Assembly: GCF_026015985.1 (NCBI RefSeq)
Contig: NZ_CP110389.1
Span: forward strand, 1,054,001-1,118,000
Reading direction: 5' to 3'
Length of the DNA stretch: 64,000 nt
Origin: Rhodopseudomonas sp. P2A-2r
Lineage (GTDB): Bacteria > Pseudomonadota > Alphaproteobacteria > Rhizobiales > Xanthobacteraceae
Numbering within the stretch: position 1 is the stretch's first letter; every line of letters starts with the position of its first letter. The notes beneath the pieces were generated by a model. It worked only from the letters and a program-made list of their open reading frames with translations. It did not search any database and had not been told where the DNA came from. This document shows, piece by piece, positions 19,023 to 27,937 of this stretch. Both the position numbers and the translations under genes were made by a program.

Positions 19023-21089
19023 TCAGGCTGCACGAACCGTATCGAGGAACCGCGATACTTCCAGCTTCAGGCGGTTGCTGTCGGTCGCGAGCAATTGCGC
19101 CGCGGCGAGTACCTGTGACGAAGCGGAGCCGGTCTCGCCGGCACCGCGCTGCACGTCGCCGATGTTCGCCGAGACCTCCATCGTGCCCTGTGCGGCCTGC
19201 TGCACATTGCGGGAGATCTCCTGTGTCGCAGCACCCTGTTCTTCCACTGCGGCTGCAATGGTCGAGGCGATCTCGGACATCTGCCCGATCGTGGTGCTGA
19301 TCTCCCGGATGGCACTGACCGAGTCGCCGGTCGCTGCCTGCATGCTGGAGATCTGCGCGCTGATTTCGCCGGTCGCCTTGGCGGTCTGCTCGGCCAGCGC
19401 CTTCACTTCGGAAGCCACCACCGCGAAGCCTCGGCCGGCCTCGCCGGCACGCGCCGCCTCGATGGTCGCGTTCAAAGCCAGCAAGTTGGTCTGGCCGGCG
19501 ATGTTGTTGATCAGTTCGACGACGTCGCCGATCCGGTTGGCTGCACTGGCCAGCAGGCTGATACGGTCGTTGGTCCTCTCCGCCTGCGACACCGCCTCGC
19601 CGGCGATCCGGGCCGATTGCTGCACCTGCCGGCTGATCTCGTTGACGGACGATGCCATTTCCTCGGTGGCAGAGGCCACGGACTGGACATTGGTCGAGGC
19701 CTCTTCGGACGCCGCAGCCACGATCGTGCTGAGTTCCTGCGAGCGCTCGGCGGTTGCCGTCAATGTCGTTGCCGACGCCTCCAGTTCGGTGGATGCCGAC
19801 GATACGGTTTCGATGATGCTGCCGACCGCGCCTTCGAAGGTATCGGCGAGCTGGATCATCTCCCGCTTGCGTTGTGCCGCGGCGATCTGGTCCTGCTCGA
19901 TCTTGGCCTCGGCTTCCTCGCGCGCCTTCTGCTCGGCCTTGACCTTGAAGGTCTCGACCGCCTGCGCCATGTCGCCGACCTCGTCGCCGCGGCCGAGGCC
20001 GGGCAGCACCACCTGGAAATTGCCGTCGGCGAGCTCGCGCATGCCGGCGCAGAGGCCGATCACCGGCCTGGAGATCGCACGCCCGATCAGCCACGCCAGC
20101 GCGATCCCGAGCACCATGCTGCCGACGGCCAGCGTCATGATCAGGCTCTCGGCCGACCCGATGGTCTCCGTCGTCTCGTGCTCGATCTGCTTCTCCTCGG
20201 CGAGGCCGCTGGCCTTCACGGCCTCGGCATCGTCGCCGATGCCCTGGGCAAGTTTTACCATCTCGCCATTGGCGAGCGTTTCGATCTCGTGGGCATCGTG
20301 TGCGGCCTTGTGGTACGCGTCGGTGTACTTCACCACATTGGCGTTGACGTCCGTGAAGACCTTGCGGATGTCATCGCTGCTGATGCCTGCGCCGAAGGCG
20401 GTCATGGCAACCTTCAGGCTGGCAAGCGCCTTCTCGGCCTGTTCGGCGGATGCCTGATCGTGCCGCGAGATCACCTTTTCCACATTCAGTCGGGCCGTCA
20501 TCAACTGCTTCAAGGCCTCGCCGGCCACCACCATACTGTTGGCGCTACCGGCCTTGCTGACCGCCATGGACTGCAAATCCTCGATCTCGGCGCGTGCCTT
20601 GCGGCCGATCGGATCGATCACCTCGGCGACTAGTTTGTTCTGCTCGCGCTTGAGCCCGATCAGCCTGTCGAAATCCTTGCCGTAGCGCTGAAACTCATCG
20701 TTGATATGGGAAATCTTGGCCCGGCGCTCCGGATTTTTGACCTGGGCGAGGCCCTCGGCGATCCGCGCCGCGACCGTCTCCCGCTGCTTCTGCGCCGGCT
20801 CGACCAGCGCTTCTTCACCCGATGCGGAATATTCTCGGACGAAGCGCCGCAACGCGACAAATTCGCGGTCCATTTCCCGGGCAATGCCGACGATCTTGAC
20901 GCGCTGGTTAAAGCCGGCGAACCCTTCGGACACCCTGTTGAAGCCGCGATAGGACGTCACCGACAGGACCGCGGTCAGCGCCAGCACCACGGCAAAGCCG
21001 ATCATGATCTTGGTGTTGATCCTGCGGTTGGTGAACACCCCGAACAGGCCGGAGGGAGTGGTACTGGCAGTCTTCGAAAACTTTCTCAC
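19023..21089 (-). CDS. Methyl-accepting chemotaxis protein
   Basis: 688 aa. TM1 at about 28-46, a periplasmic helical ligand-binding domain of about 265 residues ([20 protein letters not shown] onward), TM2 at about 316-336, a HAMP domain, then a long cytoplasmic coiled coil. It has the conserved signalling hairpin tip around [20 protein letters not shown] and [20 protein letters not shown]. The C-terminus lacks a CheR/CheB pentapeptide tether. Ligand unknown. It starts 53 bp after the carbonic anhydrase stop on the same strand, so the two are probably one transcript. Confidence 0.95.
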   Translation of the reverse strand: MRKFSKTASTTPSGLFGVFTNRRINTKIMIGFAVVLALTAVLSVTSYRGFNRVSEGFAGFNQRVKIVGIAREMDREFVALRRFVREYSASGEEALVEPAQKQRETVAARIAEGLAQVKNPERRAKISHINDEFQRYGKDFDRLIGLKREQNKLVAEVIDPIGRKARAEIEDLQSMAVSKAGSANSMVVAGEALKQLMTARLNVEKVISRHDQASAEQAEKALASLKVAMTAFGAGISSDDIRKVFTDVNANVVKYTDAYHKAAHDAHEIETLANGEMVKLAQGIGDDAEAVKASGLAEEKQIEHETTETIGSAESLIMTLAVGSMVLGIALAWLIGRAISRPVIGLCAGMRELADGNFQVVLPGLGRGDEVGDMAQAVETFKVKAEQKAREEAEAKIEQDQIAAAQRKREMIQLADTFEGAVGSIIETVSSASTELEASATTLTATAERSQELSTIVAAASEEASTNVQSVASATEEMASSVNEISRQVQQSARIAGEAVSQAERTNDRISLLASAANRIGDVVELINNIAGQTNLLALNATIEAARAGEAGRGFAVVASEVKALAEQTAKATGEISAQISSMQAATGDSVSAIREISTTIGQMSEIASTIAAAVEEQGAATQEISRNVQQAAQGTMEVSANIGDVQRGAGETGSASSQVLAAAQLLATDSNRLKLEVSRFLDTVRAA

Positions 21090-21142
21090 GGTCTAAATCC
21101 TTCGATAGCAAAATGCGCGATGACGAGCGGGCGCAGGCGTGT

Positions 21143-21922
21143 TCAGGATGCGTCGATCAGGAAACGGCTGTTGCGCTTCTGGACGGGGCGCGCGTTGTTC
21201 GGAAACAAGGCGGCAAACTTCCTGATCTGCTCGGCGGATGCCTCGATGGGCTCCTTGTGGACGGTCCAGGTCAGGCCTTCCGAGCAGGGCGGCGTGGTCA
21301 GCGAGCCCATGTAGCGGAAATAGCCGCCGTTCCTGGGGAGCATCGCGCCGACATCGATCGTGCCGTTGACCCTTACCTCGGGGCCTTCCTTGGCCGGCAG
21401 TGAGTCGAAGAAGGTCTTCAGCGCCGCGTTGGCCGCGCCAGGCCGGATGAACACGCCGCTGACGGCGAGCGCGCCGTTGCCGGACTTGTGGACGAAGTGG
21501 CATTCGAGGTCGAAGTTCTTTCCCGCCAGCAGGTGCTCGCTCGGGTGATGGAAGTGAAACTGCAGCAGTTCGAAGCGTGTGCCGCCAATCACGGCGGCGC
21601 AGCCGGGATCGGCATTGACCTGGATGGTGTGACCGTTGTTGATCAGGTGCAAAGGCAGCGGCTTGTAGTCATAGTCGACCGTCCCGACGTCGCCTCTGAT
21701 GGCGCTGGCGAGATCGATCGGCGTCTGTTCTAGGCCGAGCTGGCAAACCTTGAAGTCCGCTTGCAGTTCGCCCCACTTTTCCGGAGAGGTTTTACCTTCA
21801 TAGCTCCAGTGCGCGGGCGCGCCGCCGTGCGCTGGCGCGTCCGAGGCCATTGCCGCGCCGGCCTTGAAGCAGCAAGCGCAGGCAAGTGCTCCGCGCATTA
21901 GCGAACGACGATCGGTTATCAT
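21143..21922 (-). CDS. Periplasmic alpha-type carbonic anhydrase
   Basis: 259 aa. Interconverts CO2 and bicarbonate. The N-terminus TDRRSLMRGALACACCFKAG resembles a Tat signal, followed by a mature domain starting HWSYEGKTSPEKWG. The three zinc-binding histidines are H123 and H125 (QFHFHHPSEH) and H142 (ECHFVHK), and SLTTPPCSEGLTW is the conserved active-site wall, so the enzyme should be active. It precedes the chemoreceptor gene by 53 bp. Confidence 0.94.
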   Translation of the reverse strand: MITDRRSLMRGALACACCFKAGAAMASDAPAHGGAPAHWSYEGKTSPEKWGELQADFKVCQLGLEQTPIDLASAIRGDVGTVDYDYKPLPLHLINNGHTIQVNADPGCAAVIGGTRFELLQFHFHHPSEHLLAGKNFDLECHFVHKSGNGALAVSGVFIRPGAANAALKTFFDSLPAKEGPEVRVNGTIDVGAMLPRNGGYFRYMGSLTTPPCSEGLTWTVHKEPIEASAEQIRKFAALFPNNARPVQKRNSRFLIDAS

Positions 21923-22367
21923 GGTATGTTTCCTCAGTCGGGGCTGGATAGTTGACGTCCGGTATTTATGGATCTTTGTTGGCTACGAATTGGAGGGGCG
22001 CCCGGCGATACGGTCGGGAAATTCCGTCGCATCATAATCCAAGGGCCTCCCGGTTCGTAGCGGTTGTCCTGCAAGAGCTCTAATTGTAGTAAGGCGTCAC
22101 GTAATTGATCAGCCGGAAATCCTGCGATCGAATTAGGTCGAAATACACGGTTGAGACGTGCGGTGCGCGATTCGAAGGCAAGGCGAGAGTGCCGTGTTTT
22201 TGAAAAGTTCCTGTTAATCCGTGGATTGACAGTTTCGTTCGAATTCAGCCAAAAACCCGTAAGATTACGGAGTCCTGTTTCGCATTTGCGAGTGGTCGAC
22301 TTACCGCGCGAATGGTATTGCTTCCCGAGGTTCGGCTTGCTTCATCGATCGCGAATGGTACGCAGTC
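21923..22367. promoter_or_regulatory. Divergent gene-free region between carbonic anhydrase and AraC regulator
   Basis: 445 bp, clearly less GC-rich than its surroundings, with no gene. It should hold promoters for the carbonic anhydrase-chemoreceptor unit and for the AraC gene. An interrupted inverted repeat, CTACGAA (21983-21989) plus GGAGG (21992-21996) pairing with CCTCC (22046-22050) plus TTCGTAG (22054-22060), lies about 60 bp upstream of the anhydrase start and may be a regulator site or RNA stem. Confidence 0.4.
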
Positions 22368-23363
22368 ATGTCATTTCAATTCCACGACGATCCGCTCCAT
22401 CGTCATCCGTTGATTCACACGCGCGAGCCGGATGAAATGCGGCATGAAATGCTCGCTCGATTCGGAGCCAGCGGGTTTGCCGCATCGACGAAGGGGCCGG
22501 CTTTCGAGGCGCGCAGCAATGGCGTCAATCTCGATTACCTGACATTGGCGTTCTGCGCCTATCATTCGGAGGCATCGGCGGAGTTTCCAGAGGCTGATTT
22601 TGCGCGTCTGCAGATCAACCTCAAGGGGCGTGCGGCCACGACGGTCAACGGTGAAACTGTGGACGTCACCGCACGGCAGGGCTGCATCTCGTCACCGGGC
22701 CGTGTTGCCAATCTGACGTTTGGCGCCGGTTATGAGCAACTCGTGCTGCGCATCGAACGCGATGCCATGAAGAGGAAGCTCGCGGCGCTGACAGGGACGC
22801 TGCCGAAAGGCGATCTGCTTTTCCATGAAGCATTTGATACTGAATCCGTCCGCGCGAAGGCGCTCCTGCGGCTGGTGGGTTTTTGCTGCGCCGAATTCAA
22901 TGCGGAAGATGGCGCGATGCCTTCGGCAGTTCTGCGCGAACTAGAGCAGGCAATCGTGGTGGCCTTCCTCGCCGCGACGCGGCACGGCTTCAATCATCTG
23001 CTGGATGGCGATAGCCGCAATGGCGCCCCCTGGCATGTCCGGTACGCCGAGGAATTCATCGAAGCCAACTGGCGCAGTGCGATCGAAATCGAGGATCTGG
23101 TGCGGCTGACCGGCGTCAGCGCGCGAACGCTGGCGCGGGCCTTCTCGGCTCATCGTGGATATTCGCCGCGCGAGTTCGTCAAGCAGGTTCGCCTTCGACA
23201 AGCGCGATCGATGCTGGATGCAGGATCGTCCTCCGTCACCGTGACGGCGGTCGCGATCGCCTGCAACTTCAGTAGCCTCGGCCACTTTGCAAGGGACTAT
23301 CGCGTGGCCTTCGGGGAGCTGCCGTCCGTCACGCTGGGGCGCAGCATCCGGAAACGTGCCTAG
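22368..23363 (+). CDS. AraC-family transcriptional regulator
   Basis: 331 aa. The N-terminal part (about 30-200) is an AraC-type ligand-binding/dimerisation domain (EADFARLQINLKGRAATTV, QGCISSPGRVANLTFGAGYEQ). The C-terminal 100 residues hold two helix-turn-helices: IEIEDLVRLTGVSARTLARA with YSPREFVKQVRLRQARSML, then TAVAIACNFSSLGHFARDYR. It is divergent from the carbonic anhydrase-chemoreceptor pair and could regulate it. The effector is unknown. Confidence 0.92.
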   Translation: MSFQFHDDPLHRHPLIHTREPDEMRHEMLARFGASGFAASTKGPAFEARSNGVNLDYLTLAFCAYHSEASAEFPEADFARLQINLKGRAATTVNGETVDVTARQGCISSPGRVANLTFGAGYEQLVLRIERDAMKRKLAALTGTLPKGDLLFHEAFDTESVRAKALLRLVGFCCAEFNAEDGAMPSAVLRELEQAIVVAFLAATRHGFNHLLDGDSRNGAPWHVRYAEEFIEANWRSAIEIEDLVRLTGVSARTLARAFSAHRGYSPREFVKQVRLRQARSMLDAGSSSVTVTAVAIACNFSSLGHFARDYRVAFGELPSVTLGRSIRKRA

Positions 23364-23405
23364 TTCACCGGGTCGGCCGCGATGGCGGCGAGCCTGCAAT
23401 GCACA

Positions 23406-23846
23406 CTAGCGCTTGAATACGATGATGACGGCGCCTGCCGCGATCAAGGCGATGCCGAGCCAGCCATTCAAGGAGGGGCGCTCGCCCAGGAAGACGACGG
23501 CGAACAGTGCCACCAGTACGACGCTTAGCTTGTCGATAGGCGCTACCAGCGACGCCGGTCCGAGTTTGAGCGCGCGAAAATAGCACAGCCACGACGCGCC
23601 GGTGCCGAGTCCGGACAGCACCAGAAACACCCATGTCTTTGTTGAGATTGCCGCGGGCGAGGTAAACTTGCCTGTTGCGAACAGGATCAGTGCCAGGCTG
23701 AGCAGCACCACGATGGTGCGGATGAACGTGGCGAGATCCGAATCGATGTCGCTGACGCCGATCTTGGCGAAGATCGCAGTCAGCGCGGCGAACACTGCCG
23801 ACAGCAGTGCCCAGGCCTGCCAGGTCGAGAAGGTCTCGGCGTTCAT
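23406..23846 (-). CDS. Single-domain EamA transporter
   Basis: 146 aa with about five hydrophobic helices, i.e. one EamA unit instead of the usual two; such half-size proteins work as dimers. The segment GASWLCYFRALKLGPASLVAPI is the conserved core, and it ends LNGWLGIALIAAGAVIIVFKR. Convergent with the AraC gene (42 bp apart). Substrate unknown. Confidence 0.88.
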   Translation of the reverse strand: MNAETFSTWQAWALLSAVFAALTAIFAKIGVSDIDSDLATFIRTIVVLLSLALILFATGKFTSPAAISTKTWVFLVLSGLGTGASWLCYFRALKLGPASLVAPIDKLSVVLVALFAVVFLGERPSLNGWLGIALIAAGAVIIVFKR

Positions 23847-23872
23847 GATCGGCTCACTCTGCGCTTTCCAGG

Positions 23873-23969
23873 CCTCATCCTGAGGAGCGGCGTCTTCGCC
23901 GCGTCTCGAAGGATGGGCCGTTCAACCCTATGGTTCGAGACGGCGCAAGGGCGCCTCCTCACCGTGAGG
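23873..23969. repeat. Intergenic palindromic repeat, family B
   Basis: CCTCATCCTGAGGAGC on the left and GCGCCTCCTCACCGTGAGG on the right, with GCGTCTCGAAGGATGGGCC and TATGGTTCGAGAC inside. It is the same family as 9831-9930. It separates the DUF1178 operon end from the downstream EamA gene and may act as a terminator or mRNA 3' stabiliser. Confidence 0.65.
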
Positions 23970-23985
23970 GGCATATGCGCTCTGT

Positions 23986-24456
23986 CTAGTTGCGGTCTTC
24001 CGGCAGCACCGGCAGCGGCGAGACCTCGATGCCTTCGTCGATCAGCGAACGCGCCTCGTCGGGCGTCGCCTCGCCATAGATCGGGCGATGCTCGATGTCG
24101 CCGTAATGCATCTTGCGCGCTTCGGTGGGAAACTGCTCGCCGACATTGTCGGCGTTCTTGGTGACGTGGTCGCGCAATTCCTTCAACTTGGCGCGCAGCT
24201 CGCGTTCCTGCGCCATCATCAGCGGAGTCGCGGGCACGGTGCTGACCTCGGTGGTCGCCTCGGGCTGAGGTGCCGGCGCGCCGTCCTTCTTCTTGCGGGC
24301 GATTTGCGGGGCCATGATGGCCTTCTCGACCTTGATCGAGCCGCAGGACGGACAGCTCACAAGCTTGCGCCTGATCTGCGAATCGTAGGCCGACGAACTC
24401 TGGAACCAGCTCTCGAACGCGTGGCCGCGGTCGCAGCGCAGGTTGTAGCGGATCAT
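23986..24456 (-). CDS. DUF1178 family zinc-ribbon-like protein
   Basis: 156 aa from ATG 24456 ([20 protein letters not shown]). C8 with GH, then CPSCGS around residue 38, form a probable zinc knuckle. The rest includes RELRAKLKELRDHVTKNADN and the terminal segment YGDIEHRPIYGEATPDEARS typical of DUF1178. Function unknown. Its ATG overlaps the TGA of the nit gene in an ATGA arrangement, so it is translationally coupled to it. Confidence 0.93.
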   Translation of the reverse strand: MIRYNLRCDRGHAFESWFQSSSAYDSQIRRKLVSCPSCGSIKVEKAIMAPQIARKKKDGAPAPQPEATTEVSTVPATPLMMAQERELRAKLKELRDHVTKNADNVGEQFPTEARKMHYGDIEHRPIYGEATPDEARSLIDEGIEVSPLPVLPEDRN

Positions 24457-25331
24457 GTCGCTTCCCGGACGAGGTGAAGATAGTCCGGGCCGGCCTTGGG
24501 GTCGGTGACGCCGAAACGGCGGCCGTGCTGCAGCGACGGAATCGAAGCCCGCGCTTCGGTCACTCTGGCCGGATCGATCCGCGCCATGATGATGCCGGGC
24601 TCGGCGCCGGTGGCTTCGGCCAGCACCTTGCCCCAGGGATCGATGATCAGCGAATGGCCGTAGGTGGCGCGCTTGTTCTCGTGCACGCCGCCTTGGGCGG
24701 CGGCAAACACGAAGCAGCCGTTCTCGATGGCGCGGGCGCGCAGCAAGATGTGCCAGTGCGCCTCGCCGGTTTTCTGGGTAAAGGCGGAGGGCACGGTCAG
24801 GAACGCCGCGCCGCTCTCGGCCAGCGCGCGGTACAGCGCCGGGAAGCGTACGTCGTAGCAGATAGTGAGGCCGACGCGGCCCCACGGCAGGTCGGAGATG
24901 ACGGCGCTCTCGCCGGGCTGGTAATTGGCGGATTCGCGGTAGCTCTCGCCGTTCGGCAGGTCGATGTCGAACATGTGGATCTTGTCGTAGCTCGCCAGCA
25001 GTTGGCCGTCCGGTCCGATCAGGAACGAACGGTTGGCGGCGCGGTCCGGCGTCGCCAGCACGGCCAGCGACCCCACATGCAGGTGGATTTTCAGTTCGGC
25101 CGCCAGCGCGCGATAGGCCTTCAGCGAGGCGTCGTTCTCCTCGGTCGCCAGATGCTTGAACAGCTCGGTGCGGTTGAGCTGCATCATGTTGCTGACCTCG
25201 GGAGTCTGCACGTAGTCGGCGCCGGCCGCGGCGGCCTCGCGGATCAGCGCGGTACCCTGCACAAGGCTATGCTCGGGCAGCAGGCCGGTGCGCATCTGCA
25301 CCATGGCGGCATTGAAGGCGAGATCGGTCAT
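24453..25331 (-). CDS. Carbon-nitrogen hydrolase (Nit1-type, deaminated glutathione amidase)
   Basis: 292 aa. Nitrilase-superfamily amidase with the Glu-Lys-Cys triad visible in [19 protein letters not shown] and [13 protein letters not shown]. The sequence is of the Nit1 type, whose known reaction repairs deaminated glutathione to alpha-ketoglutaramate-free products. It starts by an ATGA overlap with the upstream grxC stop and ends with an ATGA overlap with DUF1178. The neighbourhood of a glutaredoxin fits a glutathione-related role. Confidence 0.92.
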   Translation of the reverse strand: MTDLAFNAAMVQMRTGLLPEHSLVQGTALIREAAAAGADYVQTPEVSNMMQLNRTELFKHLATEENDASLKAYRALAAELKIHLHVGSLAVLATPDRAANRSFLIGPDGQLLASYDKIHMFDIDLPNGESYRESANYQPGESAVISDLPWGRVGLTICYDVRFPALYRALAESGAAFLTVPSAFTQKTGEAHWHILLRARAIENGCFVFAAAQGGVHENKRATYGHSLIIDPWGKVLAEATGAEPGIIMARIDPARVTEARASIPSLQHGRRFGVTDPKAGPDYLHLVREAT

Positions 25332-25603
25332 GAACTGGCCTTTTCGCCCGCCAGCATGGCGTCAAGCTGGCCCTCGCGGTCCAGGGCGTAGAGATCGTCG
25401 CAGCCGCCGATGTTGCGGCCGTCGATGAAGATCTGCGGGAAGGTCGAGCCCTCGCCGGCGCGATCGAACATCTGCTGGCGCTTATCGGGATCGGTCGCCA
25501 CGTCGTAATGGGTGAACGCCACTTTCTTGCGGTTCAGCAGCGAGATCGCTGCGCTGCAGTAGCCGCAGCCCGGACGGGTGTAGATTTCGACGGCAGCGGT
25601 CAT
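25328..25603 (-). CDS. grxC: Glutaredoxin 3
   Basis: 91 aa from ATG 25603. Dithiol glutaredoxin that reduces disulfides with glutathione. The active site is RPGCGYCSAA (CxxC-type C-G-Y-C), followed by the cis-proline region STFPQIFIDGRNIGGCDD. A longer in-frame start at 25672 exists, but the family begins with a short strand like EIYTRPGC, so 25603 is chosen. The stop overlaps the nit start. Lies 31 bp after comF. Confidence 0.96.
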   Translation of the reverse strand: MTAAVEIYTRPGCGYCSAAISLLNRKKVAFTHYDVATDPDKRQQMFDRAGEGSTFPQIFIDGRNIGGCDDLYALDREGQLDAMLAGEKASS

Positions 25604-25634
25604 GGCGCACGCTCTGTTGTGAATAATGCCCTGA

Positions 25635-26443
25635 TTATATGGGAGCTTTGAGGGCGTCCACAACCCGCGCAAACACCAGCACGTCGACCTGGCGGGCGTG
25701 GGCGCGCAGCAATGCCCGTGCGCAGGCGTCGACGGTGGCGCCGGAGGTCAGCACGTCGTCGATCAGGATCACCCGGCGGCCCTGGATCTCGGGGCGGCGG
25801 TCCACCGCCACCTGGAAGGCGCCCTGGACGTTGCTGGCGCGTTCGGCGCGCGACAGCCCGACCTGGTGCTCGGTCGGGCGGATGCGGCGCAGCGCATCGC
25901 GAGCCACCGGCACGCCGCTATGCCGCGCGATGGCGCGGGCCAACGTCCCGGCCTGGTTGTAGCGGCGGCTCCAGCCGCGCCGCCAGTGCAGCGGCACCGG
26001 CACCAGCAGGTCGGCATCCTCGAGCAGTTCCCGTCCGGCGCGGGCCATCCAGCGCCCCATCGACGGCGCCAGGTCGGTGCGGTCGTGGTATTTCAGCGCA
26101 TGAACCAGGGTCCGGGCGACCTCGTCATAGCGCACCGCCGCCCGCGCCCGCTGATAGGCCGGCGGGTCGGCGATGGCCTGCATCGACAAGAGGCCGGGGC
26201 CGGGGTCGTAGACGAAGGGAATGCCGAGCCGCGGACAGAACGGCGGCGCGATGAACGACAATTTCGCCCAGCACGTGGCGCAGAGCCTTCGCCAGCGACC
26301 GGTTCGCGGCATGCCACGCACAAGGTCGGCAGCGCGATGTCGAGCGCCGCGCGGGCGGTGTGATACCATGCCTGCCGGCACAGCCTCAGCGCGCCGCGCA
26401 AAGGCGTCGCGAGGGAACGTGAAGATGCAGCTTCGGCGTCCAT
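25635..26443 (-). CDS. comF: ComF family amidophosphoribosyltransferase-like protein, interrupted by a -1 frameshift
   Basis: About 269 aa when repaired. The first frame from ATG 26443 reads RAALDIALPTLCVACREPVAG; after a missing base near 26286-26287 the other frame continues with LCATCWAKLSFIAPPFCP and runs to the end. CVAC and LCATC form the N-terminal zinc-binding motif that the frameshift splits. The C-terminus has the phosphoribosyltransferase loop RVILIDDVLTSGATVDACA. ComF proteins support DNA uptake or processing in competent bacteria; the role here is unknown. First gene of the grxC-nit-DUF1178 set. Confidence 0.88.
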
Positions 26444-26518
26444 GATCGAACGCTACTCTTGGCCATGCCGGCTCTCAAGTGCGTTGCCACAGGCCCGAAA
26501 TCCGGCGTACCAAGCCGC

Positions 26519-27367
26519 ATGGCCGCCAATCCCAATACCGCTCCGATCCTGTTCGACCGTGCCTTGCTGCGGTCGCGGCAGGCCCGTGCCGCAAAGCTCG
26601 GCGCGGAAGCTTTCCTGCTGGACCGGGTCGTCGCGGACCTGGATGATCGCCTGCAGGCGGTGCTGCGCAAGTTCACCGCTGCCGCCGACATCGGCACCCC
26701 CGGCGAGGGACTCCGTGCTGCGCTTGCGGCACGCATCGAAACGTTGACGCCGGTAGCTGTGCCCGACGACGAGCGCGAAGGCCTGCGGCTGGCGCCGGAA
26801 TCCCTCGACCTCGCGGTCTCCGCGCTGGCGCTGCAGACGGTCAACGATCTCCCCGGCGTGCTGGCGCAGATCCGGCGCGCGCTGAAACCCGACGGCTTGC
26901 TGCTGGCGGCGACGCTGGGCGGCGATACGCTCACCGAGCTCAGGCAGTCCTTCGCGGCAGCCGAGGCCGAACTGGACGGCGGCGTGTCGCCGCGCGTCGC
27001 GCCATTCGCCGATTTGCGCGACATCGGCGCGCTGCTGCAGCGAACCGGTTTCGCGCTGCCGGTGACCGACGTCGATCGGATCGTGGTGCGCTACGACAGT
27101 GCCTTCGCGCTGATGCAGGATCTGCGCAGGATGGGCGCCACCAACGTGCTGGTCGAACGACGCCGCATCCCGCTGCGCCGCGCGACTCTTTTGCGCATGG
27201 CGGCGGTCTATGCCGAGCGTTTCAGCGATCCCGACGGCCGCATCCGCGCCACCTTCGAGGTGATCTGGCTGTCCGGCTGGGCGCCCCATGAAAGCCAGCA
27301 GAAGCCGCTGCGGCCCGGCTCGGCGAAAGCCAGCCTGGCGGACGCGGTGCGGGGGATAAAGCCGTAA
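26519..27367 (+). CDS. SAM-dependent methyltransferase, NDUFAF5/BioC-like
   Basis: 282 aa from ATG 26519 (MAANPNTAPILFDRALLR), where family homology begins; the frame opens 20 codons earlier without coding character. The segments ILFDRALLRSRQARAAKLGA, FLLDRVVADLDDRL and SLDLAVSALALQTVNDLPG are typical of the alphaproteobacterial homologues of mitochondrial NDUFAF5. Those are related to BioC and act in complex I assembly in mitochondria. The glycine-rich SAM loop is weak or absent here, as residues 50-75 lack D-x-G-x-G-x-G. Divergent from comF. Confidence 0.85.
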   Translation: MAANPNTAPILFDRALLRSRQARAAKLGAEAFLLDRVVADLDDRLQAVLRKFTAAADIGTPGEGLRAALAARIETLTPVAVPDDEREGLRLAPESLDLAVSALALQTVNDLPGVLAQIRRALKPDGLLLAATLGGDTLTELRQSFAAAEAELDGGVSPRVAPFADLRDIGALLQRTGFALPVTDVDRIVVRYDSAFALMQDLRRMGATNVLVERRRIPLRRATLLRMAAVYAERFSDPDGRIRATFEVIWLSGWAPHESQQKPLRPGSAKASLADAVRGIKP

Positions 27368-27766
27368 CTACAGCACGTCGATCAGATGCGGGATCAGCGG
27401 GATGTCCGCCGCCGGCATCGGGTAGTCGCGAAGCTTGTTGGCCCGGACCCAGGCCAGTTTCTGGCCTTCGCGGGCCACCGCAAGTCCCTCCCAGCGCCGG
27501 CAGATATACAGCGGCATCAGCAGGTGGAAGTCGTCATAAGCGTGGCTGGCAAAGGTCAGCGGCGCGAGGCACGCCTCCTTTACGGTGATGCCGATCTCCT
27601 CATGCAACTCGCGGATCAGCGCCGCCTCCGGCCGCTCGCCGGGCTCCAGCTTGCCGCCGGGGAATTCCCACAGCCCGGCCAGCGACTTGCCCTCGGGCCG
27701 CTGCGCAATCAGCACGCGATTGTCGGCGTCGACCAGCGCCACGGCAACAACGAACAGGAGTTTCAT
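27368..27766 (-). CDS. mutT: Nudix hydrolase, MutT type (8-oxo-dGTP diphosphatase-like)
   Basis: 132 aa. The Nudix box G-x5-E-x7-REL-x-EE-x-GI is intact (GGKLEPGERPEAALIREL then HEEIGI). The flanking pattern VAVALVDADNRVLIAQRPEG and LAGLWEFPGGK is that of MutT enzymes that clean 8-oxo-dGTP from the nucleotide pool. Convergent with the methyltransferase gene, with which it shares only the stop region. Located downstream of argJ and a palindromic repeat. Confidence 0.9.
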   Translation of the reverse strand: MKLLFVVAVALVDADNRVLIAQRPEGKSLAGLWEFPGGKLEPGERPEAALIRELHEEIGITVKEACLAPLTFASHAYDDFHLLMPLYICRRWEGLAVAREGQKLAWVRANKLRDYPMPAADIPLIPHLIDVL

Positions 27767-27809
27767 CGGACGTGCCTGATGGCGAGCGCAGCAGCTGCCT
27801 CATACGTGC

Positions 27810-27910
27810 TGTCATCCCCCGCGAAAGCGGGGATCCAGCATTCGGCGCAGCCGCGGATCGTGCACGACCGTCACGGCGTACTGGATCGCCCGCTTTCGCG
27901 GGCGATGACA
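27810..27910. repeat. Intergenic palindromic repeat, family A
   Basis: TGTCATCCCCCGCGAAAGCG at the left end and the complementary CGCTTTCGCGGGCGATGACA at the right end; GGATCCAG and CTGGATC pair inside. Related copies are at 49408-49530 and 53831-53952, with a short variant at 38571-38624. It lies between argJ and mutT. Confidence 0.75.
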
Positions 27911-27937
27911 ATAGCGAATGGGGTGAGCTCTCGCGTC

